DNA from: Streptomyces sp. NBC_01439
GTDB lineage: Bacteria > Actinomycetota > Actinomycetes > Streptomycetales > Streptomycetaceae
Reading direction: 5' to 3'
Length of the DNA: 64,000 bases
Assembly: GCF_036227605.1 (NCBI RefSeq)
Contig: NZ_CP109487.1
Span: forward strand, 4,965,501-5,029,500
Positions within the stretch are counted from its first letter, which is position 1, and each line of letters begins with the position of its first letter. The notes under the pieces were generated by a model. That model searched no databases, was not told the origin of the DNA, and saw only the letters and a program-made list of their open reading frames with translations. Below are positions 52,138 to 60,889 of the stretch, one piece after another. The translations under genes and the position numbers were made by a program.

Positions 52138-54192
52138 TCAGCCGATCTTCACGGTCTTCTGGACGGTGGTCTGGTCGATGTCGGAGGTACGGACGGTCAC
52201 GTCGATGCGCCATTCACCGGAGAGCGGCAGCTGGACACCGGAAGCGGTCCAGTGTCCGGGGGTCGCCTGCTCGGGTACGAGCGGCAGGGGGCCGATGTCC
52301 TTGGCGGGAAGGGTGAAGGCGATCTTGACCTCGGGGAGGTCGAAGGGGGCGCCGTCAGCGGAGTCGGCCCAGAGGTGCAAGGTGTTCGCCCCGACCCGTC
52401 CCGGGTCGAGTTCGAGCCGGACGGAGCCCTTGCCGTTCGGACCGCCGGTGTCGAAGGGCAAGGTGATCTTGACTGCCCGGTCGGGGACCGCTGTGGCGGT
52501 GGAACCGCGGCCCGTCTCCTGCTCCACGGTCCGCCCGGGCTCGGTGCTGGTGAGCACGGTGGTGACGGCGAGCAGGATCACGGCGATGGCCGCCTCGGCG
52601 AGGACCGAGCGGCGCAGGCCGGCGCGGTCCGGGTCGGCGTCGCGCACCCGCTTCTCCAGCGCGCTCTCGCGTGCGGCACGCTGCCGGGCGAGCTGGGCGG
52701 CACGCTCCGGGTCGGCGGGGACAGGAACGGGAACGGGCTTTGTTTCACGTGGAACACCGGTGCCTTCCGAGGCGGCGCCGGTGGCCGTTTCACGTGAAAC
52801 ATCCTCCGAGGTCTGGCCTACGGCGGCGACGGCGGCGACGGCGGTCGTGGCATCCGCGGGAGCATCGGCGAGCCGCGCGGTCCACGTGCGGGACACGTAG
52901 GCGATGCCGAGGAGCACCGCGACCAGGCCGATCTTCAGGAGCAGCAGCTGCCCGTATTCGGTGCCGGTGAGGGCGGACCAGCTGCCGAGCTGGCGCCAGG
53001 ACTGGTAGACGCCGGTGACGGCGAGCACCAGGACACTGACGAAGGCGACTCGGGAGAAGCGGCGGACGGCTGCGCGCTCGATCTCGGGGACCTTGTGGAG
53101 GGCGACGAACAGCGCGGCGAGTCCGCCCAGCCAGGTGGCGACGGCCATCAGGTGCAGGATGTCGGCGGGCATGGCGATACCGGGCTGGATCCCGGTGGAG
53201 GCGTGCTCCGAGAGGGCCCAGGTGGCGGCGATACCGCCGGACACGACGGCGCCGCCGATGGCCAGCCCGAAGGTGAGATCGCTGGTGTCGTCCGGGTTCC
53301 CGGCCTCATCGGCACCGTCGGTCTCCCCCTCGGCTCCCTCGGCCCGGTCGGCCTCAGCGGGTCCGAGGCCCGCCACGCGGCGCGCGTAGACGCCGAAGAG
53401 GACCGCGACGAAGAGGGCGGCCGCGCCCAGCAGGAGCAGCCTGGAGACGAGCGAGGCCCCGGTCTTGGTCTGCAGGACGGCCCGGAGCCCGTCGAGATCG
53501 AAAACATCGGAGAAGTTGCCGGACCCCGTGTAGGGGGTCCGTAGCACCAGCATGACGAGGGTGGCGGTGGTCAGGGTGACCCAGGCGCGCACTACGAGTT
53601 TCTGGAGCGGCCGTTCGGCGGCCCCCCTGCGCCAGCACAGCAGGATGAACGCGGCACCGCCCACGAGGACGGTGAACCCGGCGTAGGCGGCGTAGCGGGC
53701 GACCCCGTACGCGATGCCGACGGGCCCGCCGCCCGCCTGTGCGGTGGGCAGGGTGACATCGGTGGCCGAGGGCGCGCCGATGGAGAAGGTGAAGGCACCG
53801 GAGATCGGATGGCTGTCGGCCGAGACGGCCTGCCAGGCGACGGTGTAGGTGCCGTTCGGCAGCCCGGAGTGCAGTGCGGTGCCGTAGCGGATGGTGTTCC
53901 CGCTGCACATGTCGCGTAGTTCACCGGTGTCCACGCGCTTGCCCTGGGGGTCGAGCACGCGGATGGAGTCGTCGCCCATGGCGACCTGCTCCGAGAAGGA
54001 GAGCGTGACCTGGGCGGGCGCCGTGGCGACCACCGCCCCGTCCTTGGGGTCGCTCGCGGTGAGTGCGGCGTGCGCCGCGGCCGGTGAGGCCGCGGTGAAC
54101 AGGGTTGCCAGCAGGGCTGCGAGGACCAGCGCGAGCCGCGGCAGCAATGCCGTGGCGCGAGCCGTGGAGGGGGCGGGGGCGGTGGCCGTCAT
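52138..54192 (-). CDS. CopC-CopD fusion copper protein
   Basis: A 684-residue fusion. A signal peptide ends before HAALTASDPKDG, giving the N-terminal His of a CopC copper brace, and DSHPISG holds another His. The CopC barrel (about 41-140) leads to an eight-helix CopD membrane domain (about 155-475), then a cytoplasmic linker and a C-terminal YtkA/FixH-like domain (about 575-684). It probably moves or imports copper across the membrane. Two parS-like sites (52742-52755, 52787-52800) lie in its linker, encoding VSRET and VPRET. ATG at 54192. Confidence 0.92.
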   Translation of the reverse strand: MTATAPAPSTARATALLPRLALVLAALLATLFTAASPAAAHAALTASDPKDGAVVATAPAQVTLSFSEQVAMGDDSIRVLDPQGKRVDTGELRDMCSGNTIRYGTALHSGLPNGTYTVAWQAVSADSHPISGAFTFSIGAPSATDVTLPTAQAGGGPVGIAYGVARYAAYAGFTVLVGGAAFILLCWRRGAAERPLQKLVVRAWVTLTTATLVMLVLRTPYTGSGNFSDVFDLDGLRAVLQTKTGASLVSRLLLLGAAALFVAVLFGVYARRVAGLGPAEADRAEGAEGETDGADEAGNPDDTSDLTFGLAIGGAVVSGGIAATWALSEHASTGIQPGIAMPADILHLMAVATWLGGLAALFVALHKVPEIERAAVRRFSRVAFVSVLVLAVTGVYQSWRQLGSWSALTGTEYGQLLLLKIGLVAVLLGIAYVSRTWTARLADAPADATTAVAAVAAVGQTSEDVSRETATGAASEGTGVPRETKPVPVPVPADPERAAQLARQRAARESALEKRVRDADPDRAGLRRSVLAEAAIAVILLAVTTVLTSTEPGRTVEQETGRGSTATAVPDRAVKITLPFDTGGPNGKGSVRLELDPGRVGANTLHLWADSADGAPFDLPEVKIAFTLPAKDIGPLPLVPEQATPGHWTASGVQLPLSGEWRIDVTVRTSDIDQTTVQKTVKIG
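52742..52755. other. parS-like site 5, one mismatch
   Basis: GTTTCACGTGGAAC differs from the parS consensus at one base of the second half. It is inside the CopC-CopD gene, encoding PRET. Confidence 0.65.
52787..52800. other. parS site 6
   Basis: Exact GTTTCACGTGAAAC in the CopC-CopD linker coding region, 45 bp from site 5. It encodes VSRET. Confidence 0.9.
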
Positions 54193-54213
54193 GGCGTGTC
54201 AGTCCTCGGTCCG

Positions 54214-54693
54214 TCAGTGGCCGTGGCCGGCCGTGGATGTCGGAGCCTGCGCGTTGTACGTCCGGTCCTTCACGTCCAGCTCGACCTTGACAGAGCCGGC
54301 CTTCTCGAAGCGGAGCTCGACGGCGACCTTGTCGCCGACCTTGGGAGTGCTCTTGAGCCCCATGAACATGATGTGGTTGCCGCCGCGCTCCAACCGGAGC
54401 TCACCGTCCGCCGGCACGTCCATTGACTGGACCTGCTGCATCTTCTGGTCCTTGGTCTCGTGGATCTGGAGATCGTCGGAGAGCGGAGAGGTGGCGCCGA
54501 TGAGCTTGTCGGGGTTTTCGGTGGGGTTGCCGATGACCATGAACCCGCCGGCCATCTTGTCGTTCACGGGCTGCGGCATGAAGGCGCCCGTGACGACCAG
54601 CTGCGGTTCGGCTTTGCCGGAGCAGCCGGATATGGCGAGCACTGCCGTCAGGGAGAGGGCGGCGGCGAGGGTGCGGGTGGTGCGGGCGTTCAC
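54214..54693 (-). CDS. PCuAC copper chaperone (ECuC)
   Basis: A 159-residue lipoprotein: a signal with ISGC lipobox (Cys24), then a cupredoxin-like DR1885/PCuAC domain. The copper ligands follow H(M)-x-M...HxM: IHETKDQKMQ and GGNHIMFMGL. It delivers Cu(I) outside the membrane to Sco and to the oxidase CuA site. It ends in a His-rich tail (TSTAGHGH). The GTG start overlaps the Sco gene stop as GTGA. In S. lividans this protein is ECuC. Confidence 0.93.
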   Translation of the reverse strand: MNARTTRTLAAALSLTAVLAISGCSGKAEPQLVVTGAFMPQPVNDKMAGGFMVIGNPTENPDKLIGATSPLSDDLQIHETKDQKMQQVQSMDVPADGELRLERGGNHIMFMGLKSTPKVGDKVAVELRFEKAGSVKVELDVKDRTYNAQAPTSTAGHGH

Positions 54694-55343
54694 GGGTTCT
54701 CCCCCTTGATGAGCTTCGGCAGGTCCTTGGTGTAGTCATCGACGGTGGCGCTCTCGCCGTAGAGGACGTAGCCCTCGTCGGTCTTGGGCGAGAACGCGAT
54801 GACCTGGGCGCCGTGCATGGAGACGACCTTGCCGTCGGCTCCCGTCGAGGCGGCCTCGATACCGATGCCGAGCGTGCGTGCGGCGGCCTGGATGGTCGCG
54901 AAGTTCCCGGTGAGTCCGATGAAGGACGGGTCCTGCGACTTGAGCCACGCGCTGAGGGACTCGGGAGTGTCCCTCTCAGGGTCGGTGGTGACGAAGACGA
55001 CCTGGAGGTTGTCCTGGTCGGCCTTGGGGAGCGCCTTCTTGGCGACGGCGATGTTGCTCATCGTCAGCGGGCACACGTCGGGGCAGTTGGTGTAGCCGAA
55101 GTAGATGAGGGTCGGCTTGCCCTTGGTCTGCTCGCGCAGGTTCCACGGGTTGCCGGTGGTGTCCGTGAGGACGAGCTCCGGCTTGGTGAAGGGGCGATCC
55201 AGAAGGGTCGCGGCCTTGGCGTTGCTCTGACCGCCGGAGATCTGGGTGACTCCGCCGGTCTTGGCGGGCTCACCGCCGCAGGCGGTGAGGGTGAGTGCGG
55301 CCGCCGCGAGCAGCGCGGCGACCGTCACACGTGTGGTGCGCAT
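54690..55343 (-). CDS. sco: Sco/SenC copper chaperone
   Basis: A 217-residue lipoprotein (TLTACGG lipobox) with a thioredoxin fold. The CxxxC copper site is in NCPDVCPLTMS (about residues 85-95), and the distal His is in VSMHGAQVIAF (about 178). It inserts copper into CuA of cytochrome c oxidase and, in S. lividans, supports morphogenesis. ATG at 55343; the stop overlaps the PCuAC start. Confidence 0.95.
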   Translation of the reverse strand: MRTTRVTVAALLAAAALTLTACGGEPAKTGGVTQISGGQSNAKAATLLDRPFTKPELVLTDTTGNPWNLREQTKGKPTLIYFGYTNCPDVCPLTMSNIAVAKKALPKADQDNLQVVFVTTDPERDTPESLSAWLKSQDPSFIGLTGNFATIQAAARTLGIGIEAASTGADGKVVSMHGAQVIAFSPKTDEGYVLYGESATVDDYTKDLPKLIKGENP

Positions 55344-55412
55344 GAAGAAATGTCCCTGGGATCGGGGATGCTACGGACGTTTCGGAAGGGCAGCGCCCGT
55401 GGGCACGCCAGG

Positions 55413-56138
55413 TCAGGCGGAGCGGCGGCGCGAGGCGATGCCGAAGGCGACACCGCCGAGTCCGACGACGATGCCGGCGACGCCGAGGACGCGCGCGGTG
55501 GTGTCGGAGCCGTGTTCTGCGGCGGCCTTGTCGTGGCCGTGCTCGGCGTCCTTGTCGGCGTTCTTCGGCTCGTCGGCCTTCGCGCCGCCGCCGTGGTGGT
55601 CATCGCCCTTGGGGGCGGTCAGCTTCAGGACGGGCGCGGGGTTCTGCGGCTCCGCGGCGCCTTCCTTGGCCTCCTCGATCCAACGGACGACCTCGCCGTT
55701 GTCGTACGTCTGGATGGACTTGAAGACCATCTGGTCGGCGTTCTCGGGCAGCTTGCCCACGGAGAGCGGGAACTGCTGGAACTTCCCGGGCTCGATCTTG
55801 CCGCCGGACCAGGTCACCTTGGTCACGGCCTTGGTGATCTGCTTTCCGTGCACGGTCAGCGGCGTGGCGAGGTCACTGGTCTCGACCTTCACGGTCCAGC
55901 CGGGAACGTCCTGCGGCATCACGGAGCTGAGCGGCTGGTCGACCGGGAAGTTGACCTCCAGCTGGGTGGTCGAAGCGTTGTCCCGCTCGTTGGGGACCTT
56001 GAAGTTGATCGTCGCGTAGCCGCCCTTGGCCGCCTCGCCGGCGGGCTGCACGCCGACGTGGGCGAAGGCAGGGCCGGAGAGGACGAGAACGGAACCGGCG
56101 GCGATGGCGGCGGCGATGGAGACGCGAGAGGTCTTCAT
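55413..56138 (-). CDS. YcnI-family copper-binding membrane-anchored protein
   Basis: A 241-residue protein: the signal peptide ends in LSGPAFA and the mature protein would begin HVGVQP, the N-terminal His of a copper-binding brace in YcnI (DUF1775). A beta-barrel domain (about 27-165) is followed by a His/Asp/Glu/Lys-rich linker (GDDHHGGGAKADE; DAEHGHDK) and a C-terminal TM anchor. It is probably an extracellular Cu(II) chaperone. ATG at 56138; upstream of sco on the same strand. Confidence 0.92.
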   Translation of the reverse strand: MKTSRVSIAAAIAAGSVLVLSGPAFAHVGVQPAGEAAKGGYATINFKVPNERDNASTTQLEVNFPVDQPLSSVMPQDVPGWTVKVETSDLATPLTVHGKQITKAVTKVTWSGGKIEPGKFQQFPLSVGKLPENADQMVFKSIQTYDNGEVVRWIEEAKEGAAEPQNPAPVLKLTAPKGDDHHGGGAKADEPKNADKDAEHGHDKAAAEHGSDTTARVLGVAGIVVGLGGVAFGIASRRRSA

Positions 56139-56246
56139 GGCAGAAACACTCCACGGAAGCAGTGGTGGCGGTGGGTCCGCGCACGGGCGCGCGCGGAGTT
56201 CGCGGCACCGGTATCCCGCTCTGTGTCCGGGAAGGAGGGTGCCGCG

Positions 56247-57089
56247 TCAGGCTGCGAGGGCGAGTGCCACGGGTGGGCCGCGCCGGATCACCGTGTGATG
56301 GAGTGCTTCCCGCCCCGTGCAGGGGGCGGGGTCGGATCCGGTCCGCGGGTCCTGCGGGGTACGGGTGGCCGAGCCCGGGAGCCCGGCGCCGAGGGCGCGT
56401 ACGAAGGCCAGTGCGGCCCGCAGCGGACGGATCGGGGCGGCTTCGGCGGAGCGACGGGACAGCTCGACCAGCCGGAAGAGTGCGGCGTCGCCGCGGCCGA
56501 GCAGCCAGCCCGCGGCGAGTGCCGCCAGCAGGTGCCCGGCCAGCATGGCCGGGCTGAACAGGCCCGTAGCGGGAGCCGCTGTGACGGCCCGGGCCACGTG
56601 CGCGTGCGCGCCGTGCCCCTGCGCCACGACCTGCCCGGCCTGCGCGACCTGTGCCGCCTGCTCGGCCAGGGCGGCCGGGTCCAGGCCCGCGGCCTCCAGG
56701 ATCTGCCGGGCGTCGGCCGGGCTGAGCGGTACGGAGTTGCCCCCGCACACCAGCCGTGCGGCGAGCTCGGCGAGCGAGGCGTCGGCGGAGCCGGCAGGTG
56801 CCTGCGCGGCCGCGGCGCTGTGCTGGCCGAGGCCGAACATTGCGTGCAGGCCGAGTTGTCCGGCGGCGAGCCCGGCGGCGATGCCGGGCAGCGAGCGCCG
56901 ACGACCCGCGAGCGGGGCGGCGACCGCGAAAACGGCCAGGAAGCCGAGGCAGAGGGACCACCAGGGCACGGTGGCGCAGGACGCCAGCGCGTGCCCGGTC
57001 GCGGACAGCACGACACAGACCGCGGTGAACACCGCGGCCCGGATCAGCCGGAGGCCGGCTCCGGCGTGCGTCGCATGGGGGTCAGACAT
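56247..57089 (-). CDS. Small multi-pass membrane protein of the copper operon
   Basis: A 280-residue protein with about four hydrophobic segments (about 14-36, 42-60, 66-90, 180-205), a long Ala/Gln-rich loop with a His/Ala patch (QGHGAHAHVARAV) and an Arg/Pro-rich tail. It matches no enzyme family I recognise. Its position, 108 bp upstream of ycnI on the same strand, suggests a copper-related role. ATG at 57089; no second Met is better. Confidence 0.7.
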   Translation of the reverse strand: MSDPHATHAGAGLRLIRAAVFTAVCVVLSATGHALASCATVPWWSLCLGFLAVFAVAAPLAGRRRSLPGIAAGLAAGQLGLHAMFGLGQHSAAAAQAPAGSADASLAELAARLVCGGNSVPLSPADARQILEAAGLDPAALAEQAAQVAQAGQVVAQGHGAHAHVARAVTAAPATGLFSPAMLAGHLLAALAAGWLLGRGDAALFRLVELSRRSAEAAPIRPLRAALAFVRALGAGLPGSATRTPQDPRTGSDPAPCTGREALHHTVIRRGPPVALALAA

Positions 57090-57299
57090 GGCCGGGCCAT
57101 CATCGCACTGCGCTTAGGACCTTCATACGGCAGGTCCGGAAGGTCCACATGAGTCCTCTGTGCGAGGACCGTCCGGGCCCCCTGCGGACAGCCGCATACA
57201 CCGCTCTCTGGGAAAGCCGCATCGGCCGAACGGGCGTATTGCGGTCTCGGACGGCCGCAGGGCGCTTACGCCCCCTCGCGGGCGGCAATAGGTAACCGT

Positions 57300-57743
57300 A
57301 TGAGCATCTGGTGGTCTCTCCACTTGAGGCGCGAAGCCGCGAGCGTGCCGCTCGCCAGGCGATTGCTGCTGGGGACGATGGAGACCGCGGGGGTGGACCC
57401 GGACATCTCCTTCGATCTCTCGGTGGCGCTGGGCGAGGCGTGTGCGAACGCGGTGGAGCACGGCGGGGGCGGCGAAATCCCGGACGATGGCGAGGCGTAC
57501 CACGTCGCGGCCTATCTGGACGGGGACTGCTGCCGCATCGAGGTGACCGATTCCGGTCCGGGGTTCCCGCCCGCGACGGTGGCCCGCCGCAGACCCTCTC
57601 TGGCCGAACACGGCCGGGGCCTGCACTTGATCACCGAACTCGCCGATCACGTCCGCTTCCGCAACCGGCCGGGCCGCGGCGCGGTGGTGAGTTTCGACAA
57701 GATCCTCAAGTGGCGCGACGACACGCTGCTGAAGGTGTCGTAG
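57300..57743 (+). CDS. RsbW-like ATP-binding protein (HATPase_c)
   Basis: A 147-residue GHKL-ATPase of the anti-sigma-factor kinase type. The N-box is DLSVALGEACANAVEHGG, G1 is IEVTDSGPGFPP and G2 is EHGRGLHLITELAD. Such proteins in Streptomyces phosphorylate or bind anti-sigma antagonists; the partner is not adjacent. The GAF-PP2C gene at 59450 is a possible partner in a partner-switching system. The ATG has a modest AGG upstream. Confidence 0.9.
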   Translation: MSIWWSLHLRREAASVPLARRLLLGTMETAGVDPDISFDLSVALGEACANAVEHGGGGEIPDDGEAYHVAAYLDGDCCRIEVTDSGPGFPPATVARRRPSLAEHGRGLHLITELADHVRFRNRPGRGAVVSFDKILKWRDDTLLKVS

Positions 57744-57793
57744 GCGTCGTAAGCGCCGTAAGCCTGCTGGGTCGGGTGTGCTGGGAACGCCGA

Positions 57794-57824
57794 TGGGCGG
57801 GACCCCCCACAGGAATCCCGCCCA
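57794..57824. terminator. Bidirectional terminator between RsbW-like and pepP genes
   Basis: TGGGCGGGA (57794-57802) pairs with TCCCGCCCA (57816-57824) between convergent stop codons. Confidence 0.75.
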
Positions 57825-57845
57825 CCCGTATGCGACGCGGGGGCG

Positions 57846-59312
57846 TCAGCCCTTCAGGCGCGCCATCCAGGCCTCGACGTCGGCCGAGGCGCGGGGCAGC
57901 CCGGCCGACAGGTTCCGGTTGCCGTCCTCCGTGACGAGGATGTCGTCCTCGATCCGGACGCCGATGCCGCGGTACTCCTCGGGCACGGTCAGGTCGTCGG
58001 CCTGGAAGTAGAGACCCGGCTCCACGGTCAGGCACATGCCCGGTTCCAGTGTGCCTTCGACGTACGCCTCGGTGCGCGCGGCGGCGCAGTCGTGGACGTC
58101 CATGCCGAGCATGTGGCCGGTGCCGTGCAGGGTCCAGCGGCGCTGCAGGCCCAGCTCCAGGACGCGCTCGACCGGACCCTCCAGCAGGCCCCACTCGACG
58201 AGCTTCTCGGCCAGCACGTGCTGGGAGGCGTCGTGGAAGTCGCGGAACTTCGCACCCGGCTTCACCGCGGCGATGCCGGCTTCCTGGGACTCGTAGACCG
58301 CGTCGTAGATCTTGCGCTGGATGTCGGTGTACGCGCCGTTGATCGGCAGCGTCCGAGTGACGTCGGCGGTGTAGAGGGAGTGGGTCTCCACACCGGCGTC
58401 GAGCAGCAGCAGGTCACCGGAGCGGACGTCGCCGTCGTTACGGACCCAGTGCAGCGTGCAGGCGTGCGGGCCGGCGGCGCAGATGGAGCCGTAGCCGACG
58501 TCGTTGCCCTCGACCCGGGCGCGCAGGAAGAAGGTGCCCTCGATGTAGCGCTCGGACGTGGCCTCGGCCTTGTCCAGGACCTTCACGACGTCCTCGAAGC
58601 CACGGACGGTGGAGTCGACGGCCTTCTGCAGTTCGCCGATCTCGAACGCGTCCTTCACGGCGCGGGCCTCGGAGAGGTAGACGCGCAGTTCCTCGTCGCG
58701 TTCCTTGGTCACCTTGTCGGTGAGGGCGGACTCGATCACCGCGTCGTGGCCGCGCACGGCGCGGACCGGGCCCTCGGCCTCGGTGAGGGCCTCGGCGAGC
58801 TTGCGGACGTCCTGCGCGGGGATGCCCAGGAGCTGCTCGGCCTCGGCGAGGGAGTGCCGGCGGCCGACCCACAGCTCGCCCTGGCCGGACAGCCAGAACT
58901 CGCCGTTCTCCCGGTCGGAGCGCGGCAGCAGGTAGACGGTCGCGGTGTGACCGGCCGGCCCGGTGGGTTCCAGGACCAGGACGCCGTTCTCGGTCTGGTC
59001 GCCGGTGAGGTACGCGTACTCGGTCGAGGCCCGGAAGGGGTACTCGGTGTCGTTCGAGCGGGTCTTCAGGCGGCCCGCGGGGATGACGAGGCGCTCGCCC
59101 GGGAAGCGCCGGGACAGCGCGTCGCGGCGGGCGAGGGTGTGCGCGGCCTGGGCGATGGGCTCCAGCCCGTGCAGCTCGGTGTCGGCCCAGCCGCTGCGCA
59201 TGTTCTCGGCGAGTTCGTCGCTGACGCCCGGGTACAGACCGTTCTTGCGCTGCTTGTGCGTCTTCTTGGGCTGCTCTTCTTCCGGGGTCTCCGGGGTGAG
59301 CTCGTCAGCCAC
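57846..59312 (-). CDS. pepP: Aminopeptidase P (Xaa-Pro aminopeptidase)
   Basis: A 488-residue M24B peptidase that removes an N-terminal residue before proline. The metal ligands appear as LLLLDAGVETHSLYTADVTR (both Asp), HGTGHMLGMDVHD (His), LTVEPGLYF (Glu) and GIGVRIEDDILVT (Glu). The N-terminal domain (about 30-200) is typical. GTG at 59312 gives MADELTPETPEEE; a Lys-rich stretch KKTHKQRKNG follows. Terminators lie on both sides. Confidence 0.96.
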   Translation of the reverse strand: MADELTPETPEEEQPKKTHKQRKNGLYPGVSDELAENMRSGWADTELHGLEPIAQAAHTLARRDALSRRFPGERLVIPAGRLKTRSNDTEYPFRASTEYAYLTGDQTENGVLVLEPTGPAGHTATVYLLPRSDRENGEFWLSGQGELWVGRRHSLAEAEQLLGIPAQDVRKLAEALTEAEGPVRAVRGHDAVIESALTDKVTKERDEELRVYLSEARAVKDAFEIGELQKAVDSTVRGFEDVVKVLDKAEATSERYIEGTFFLRARVEGNDVGYGSICAAGPHACTLHWVRNDGDVRSGDLLLLDAGVETHSLYTADVTRTLPINGAYTDIQRKIYDAVYESQEAGIAAVKPGAKFRDFHDASQHVLAEKLVEWGLLEGPVERVLELGLQRRWTLHGTGHMLGMDVHDCAAARTEAYVEGTLEPGMCLTVEPGLYFQADDLTVPEEYRGIGVRIEDDILVTEDGNRNLSAGLPRASADVEAWMARLKG

Positions 59313-59380
59313 GTCTTCTCCTCAGCTACGACGGTACGGACCTGGGTGTGGACCGCATCCATCGTATGCGTGTGCGTAGA

Positions 59381-59425
59381 GAGCCGTTCCGGATCGTGGA
59401 ATCCATCACGATCCGGAACGGGCTC
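59381..59425 (-). terminator. Terminator after the GAF-PP2C gene
   Basis: An 18-bp near-perfect stem (59381-59398 with 59407-59425, one bulged base) with an 8-base loop lies just past the stop of the leftward phosphatase gene and upstream of pepP. Confidence 0.85.
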
Positions 59426-59449
59426 CGGGCCTCGAACGGGCTCCGCGTC

Positions 59450-60889
59450 TCATTCGAACCGGGCCGCGAGCAGCACGATGTCCTCGGGGGCATCGGTCGG
59501 CACCCCGCCGGGCAGCACGGTCCGCAGGATGTGCTCGCACAGGGCTGCCGGGTCCTCGCGGACGCTGCGCGGGACCCCTGCAGCCGCGGCGTGCAGCCGG
59601 GCGTACGCCCGGTCCATCGGGTCGCCGGTGTGGTGCAGCAGCCCGTCAGTGTAGAGAAGCACCGTTTCTCCGGGTGCAGGTTCGATCTCCACGCTCGGCG
59701 CTTCCCAGCAGGACAGCATGCCCAGCGGCGCGGAGAGCGAGGTCTCCACGTACTCGGTGCGGTGCTCGCCGATCAGCAGCGGCGGGGTGTGTCCGGCACC
59801 AGCCAGGATGATCTTGCTGCCCCGGCCTTCGGACTGCGGCCCCCCGGCGGGTTCGCAGTAGGCGAAGAGGGCGGTGGCGGCACGGGCCGGTTCGGTGAGG
59901 CGCAGCAGCAGCTCCAGGTCGGACAGGACCGCTACGGGGTCCTCGCCCTCCATGACGGCGTAGGCGCGCAGCGATGCGCGCAGCCGCCCCATCGCGGCGA
60001 CGGCGCTCGGTCCGGATCCGGTGACGGAGCCGACGGCCAGTCCCAGGGCGCCCTCGGGCAGCGGCAGGGCGTCGTACCAGTCGCCCCCGCCGAGCGGCCC
60101 CGTGTGGTGGCGGGCCGCGAGCTGTACCCCGGGGATCCGGGGGAGCCGGCTCGGCAGCAGCTCCTCGGAGACGGTGGCCAGGTGGGAGCGGGAGCGCTCC
60201 ACCTCCAACATCCGGGCCAGGTGCTCCGCGGCGTGCCGCACGTACAGCCCGGCGAGGTCGCGCTGGCGGTCGCTCGGCTCGGCCTGCTCGTCGTAGAGCC
60301 AGACGGCCGCGCCGAGCCGACCGGTGGCCTCGGCGGTGAGGGGGAGCGAGTAGCTCGCGGCGTAGCCGAGCCGGGCGGCGACCTCACGGTGGCGGGGGTC
60401 CACAGGGGCGGCGAAGCCCCCGGATCCGGGGGGCGCGCCCGGTTCGGGCAGGAAATCGGAGCCGCCCTGTGCGTCCGGCAGACCGTCGAGGATCCGGCCG
60501 TAGGAGGTGGCGCTGCGCGGCACGGTCTCGATGTGGCCGAGCTCCGCGTGGCCGAGCCCGAGGCCGATCGTGCTGGTCGGGCCGAGTCCGTCGGAGGGCT
60601 CCAGGACGACCAGACCGCGGCGGGCGCCGACAAGCGAGGCTCCGGCGCGCAGGAATTCGCGCAGCGAGGTGTTGAGGTCACTGGTACGGGCGAGGCGCTC
60701 GGTGAGCTCGTGCAGGGTGGTGAGGTCCGAGACCATGCCCGCCAGCCGGTCCTGGATGACACTGCCCGGGCCGCCGGGCGCAGGGGCTGGTGCGGGGGTG
60801 GTCCGGGCGGGCGCGGGCGCCGCAGTGTGCGGCGACGCGGTTGCTGCTGGATCGATTCCAGCCACTTTCGGCAGATGCGGGGCGCTCAT
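59450..60889 (-). CDS. GAF-domain PP2C/SpoIIE-type phosphatase
   Basis: About 479 residues: a Pro/Ala linker, a GAF domain (about 60-225), a short coiled coil with RHAAEHLARMLEVERSRSHL, and a SpoIIE/PP2C domain (about 250-479) with GGGDWYDALPLP, SVTGSGPSAVAAMGRLR (the usual GDVxGHG is degenerate here), LVAGAGH-like LAGAGHTPPLLI, and VLLYTDGLL. It should dephosphorylate an anti-sigma antagonist. ATG at 60889 has AAAGGCGGA upstream. An in-frame ATG at 61006 would add 39 residues resembling the N-termini I recall from relatives, so the start is open. Confidence 0.88.
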   Translation of the reverse strand: MSAPHLPKVAGIDPAATASPHTAAPAPARTTPAPAPAPGGPGSVIQDRLAGMVSDLTTLHELTERLARTSDLNTSLREFLRAGASLVGARRGLVVLEPSDGLGPTSTIGLGLGHAELGHIETVPRSATSYGRILDGLPDAQGGSDFLPEPGAPPGSGGFAAPVDPRHREVAARLGYAASYSLPLTAEATGRLGAAVWLYDEQAEPSDRQRDLAGLYVRHAAEHLARMLEVERSRSHLATVSEELLPSRLPRIPGVQLAARHHTGPLGGGDWYDALPLPEGALGLAVGSVTGSGPSAVAAMGRLRASLRAYAVMEGEDPVAVLSDLELLLRLTEPARAATALFAYCEPAGGPQSEGRGSKIILAGAGHTPPLLIGEHRTEYVETSLSAPLGMLSCWEAPSVEIEPAPGETVLLYTDGLLHHTGDPMDRAYARLHAAAAGVPRSVREDPAALCEHILRTVLPGGVPTDAPEDIVLLAARFE

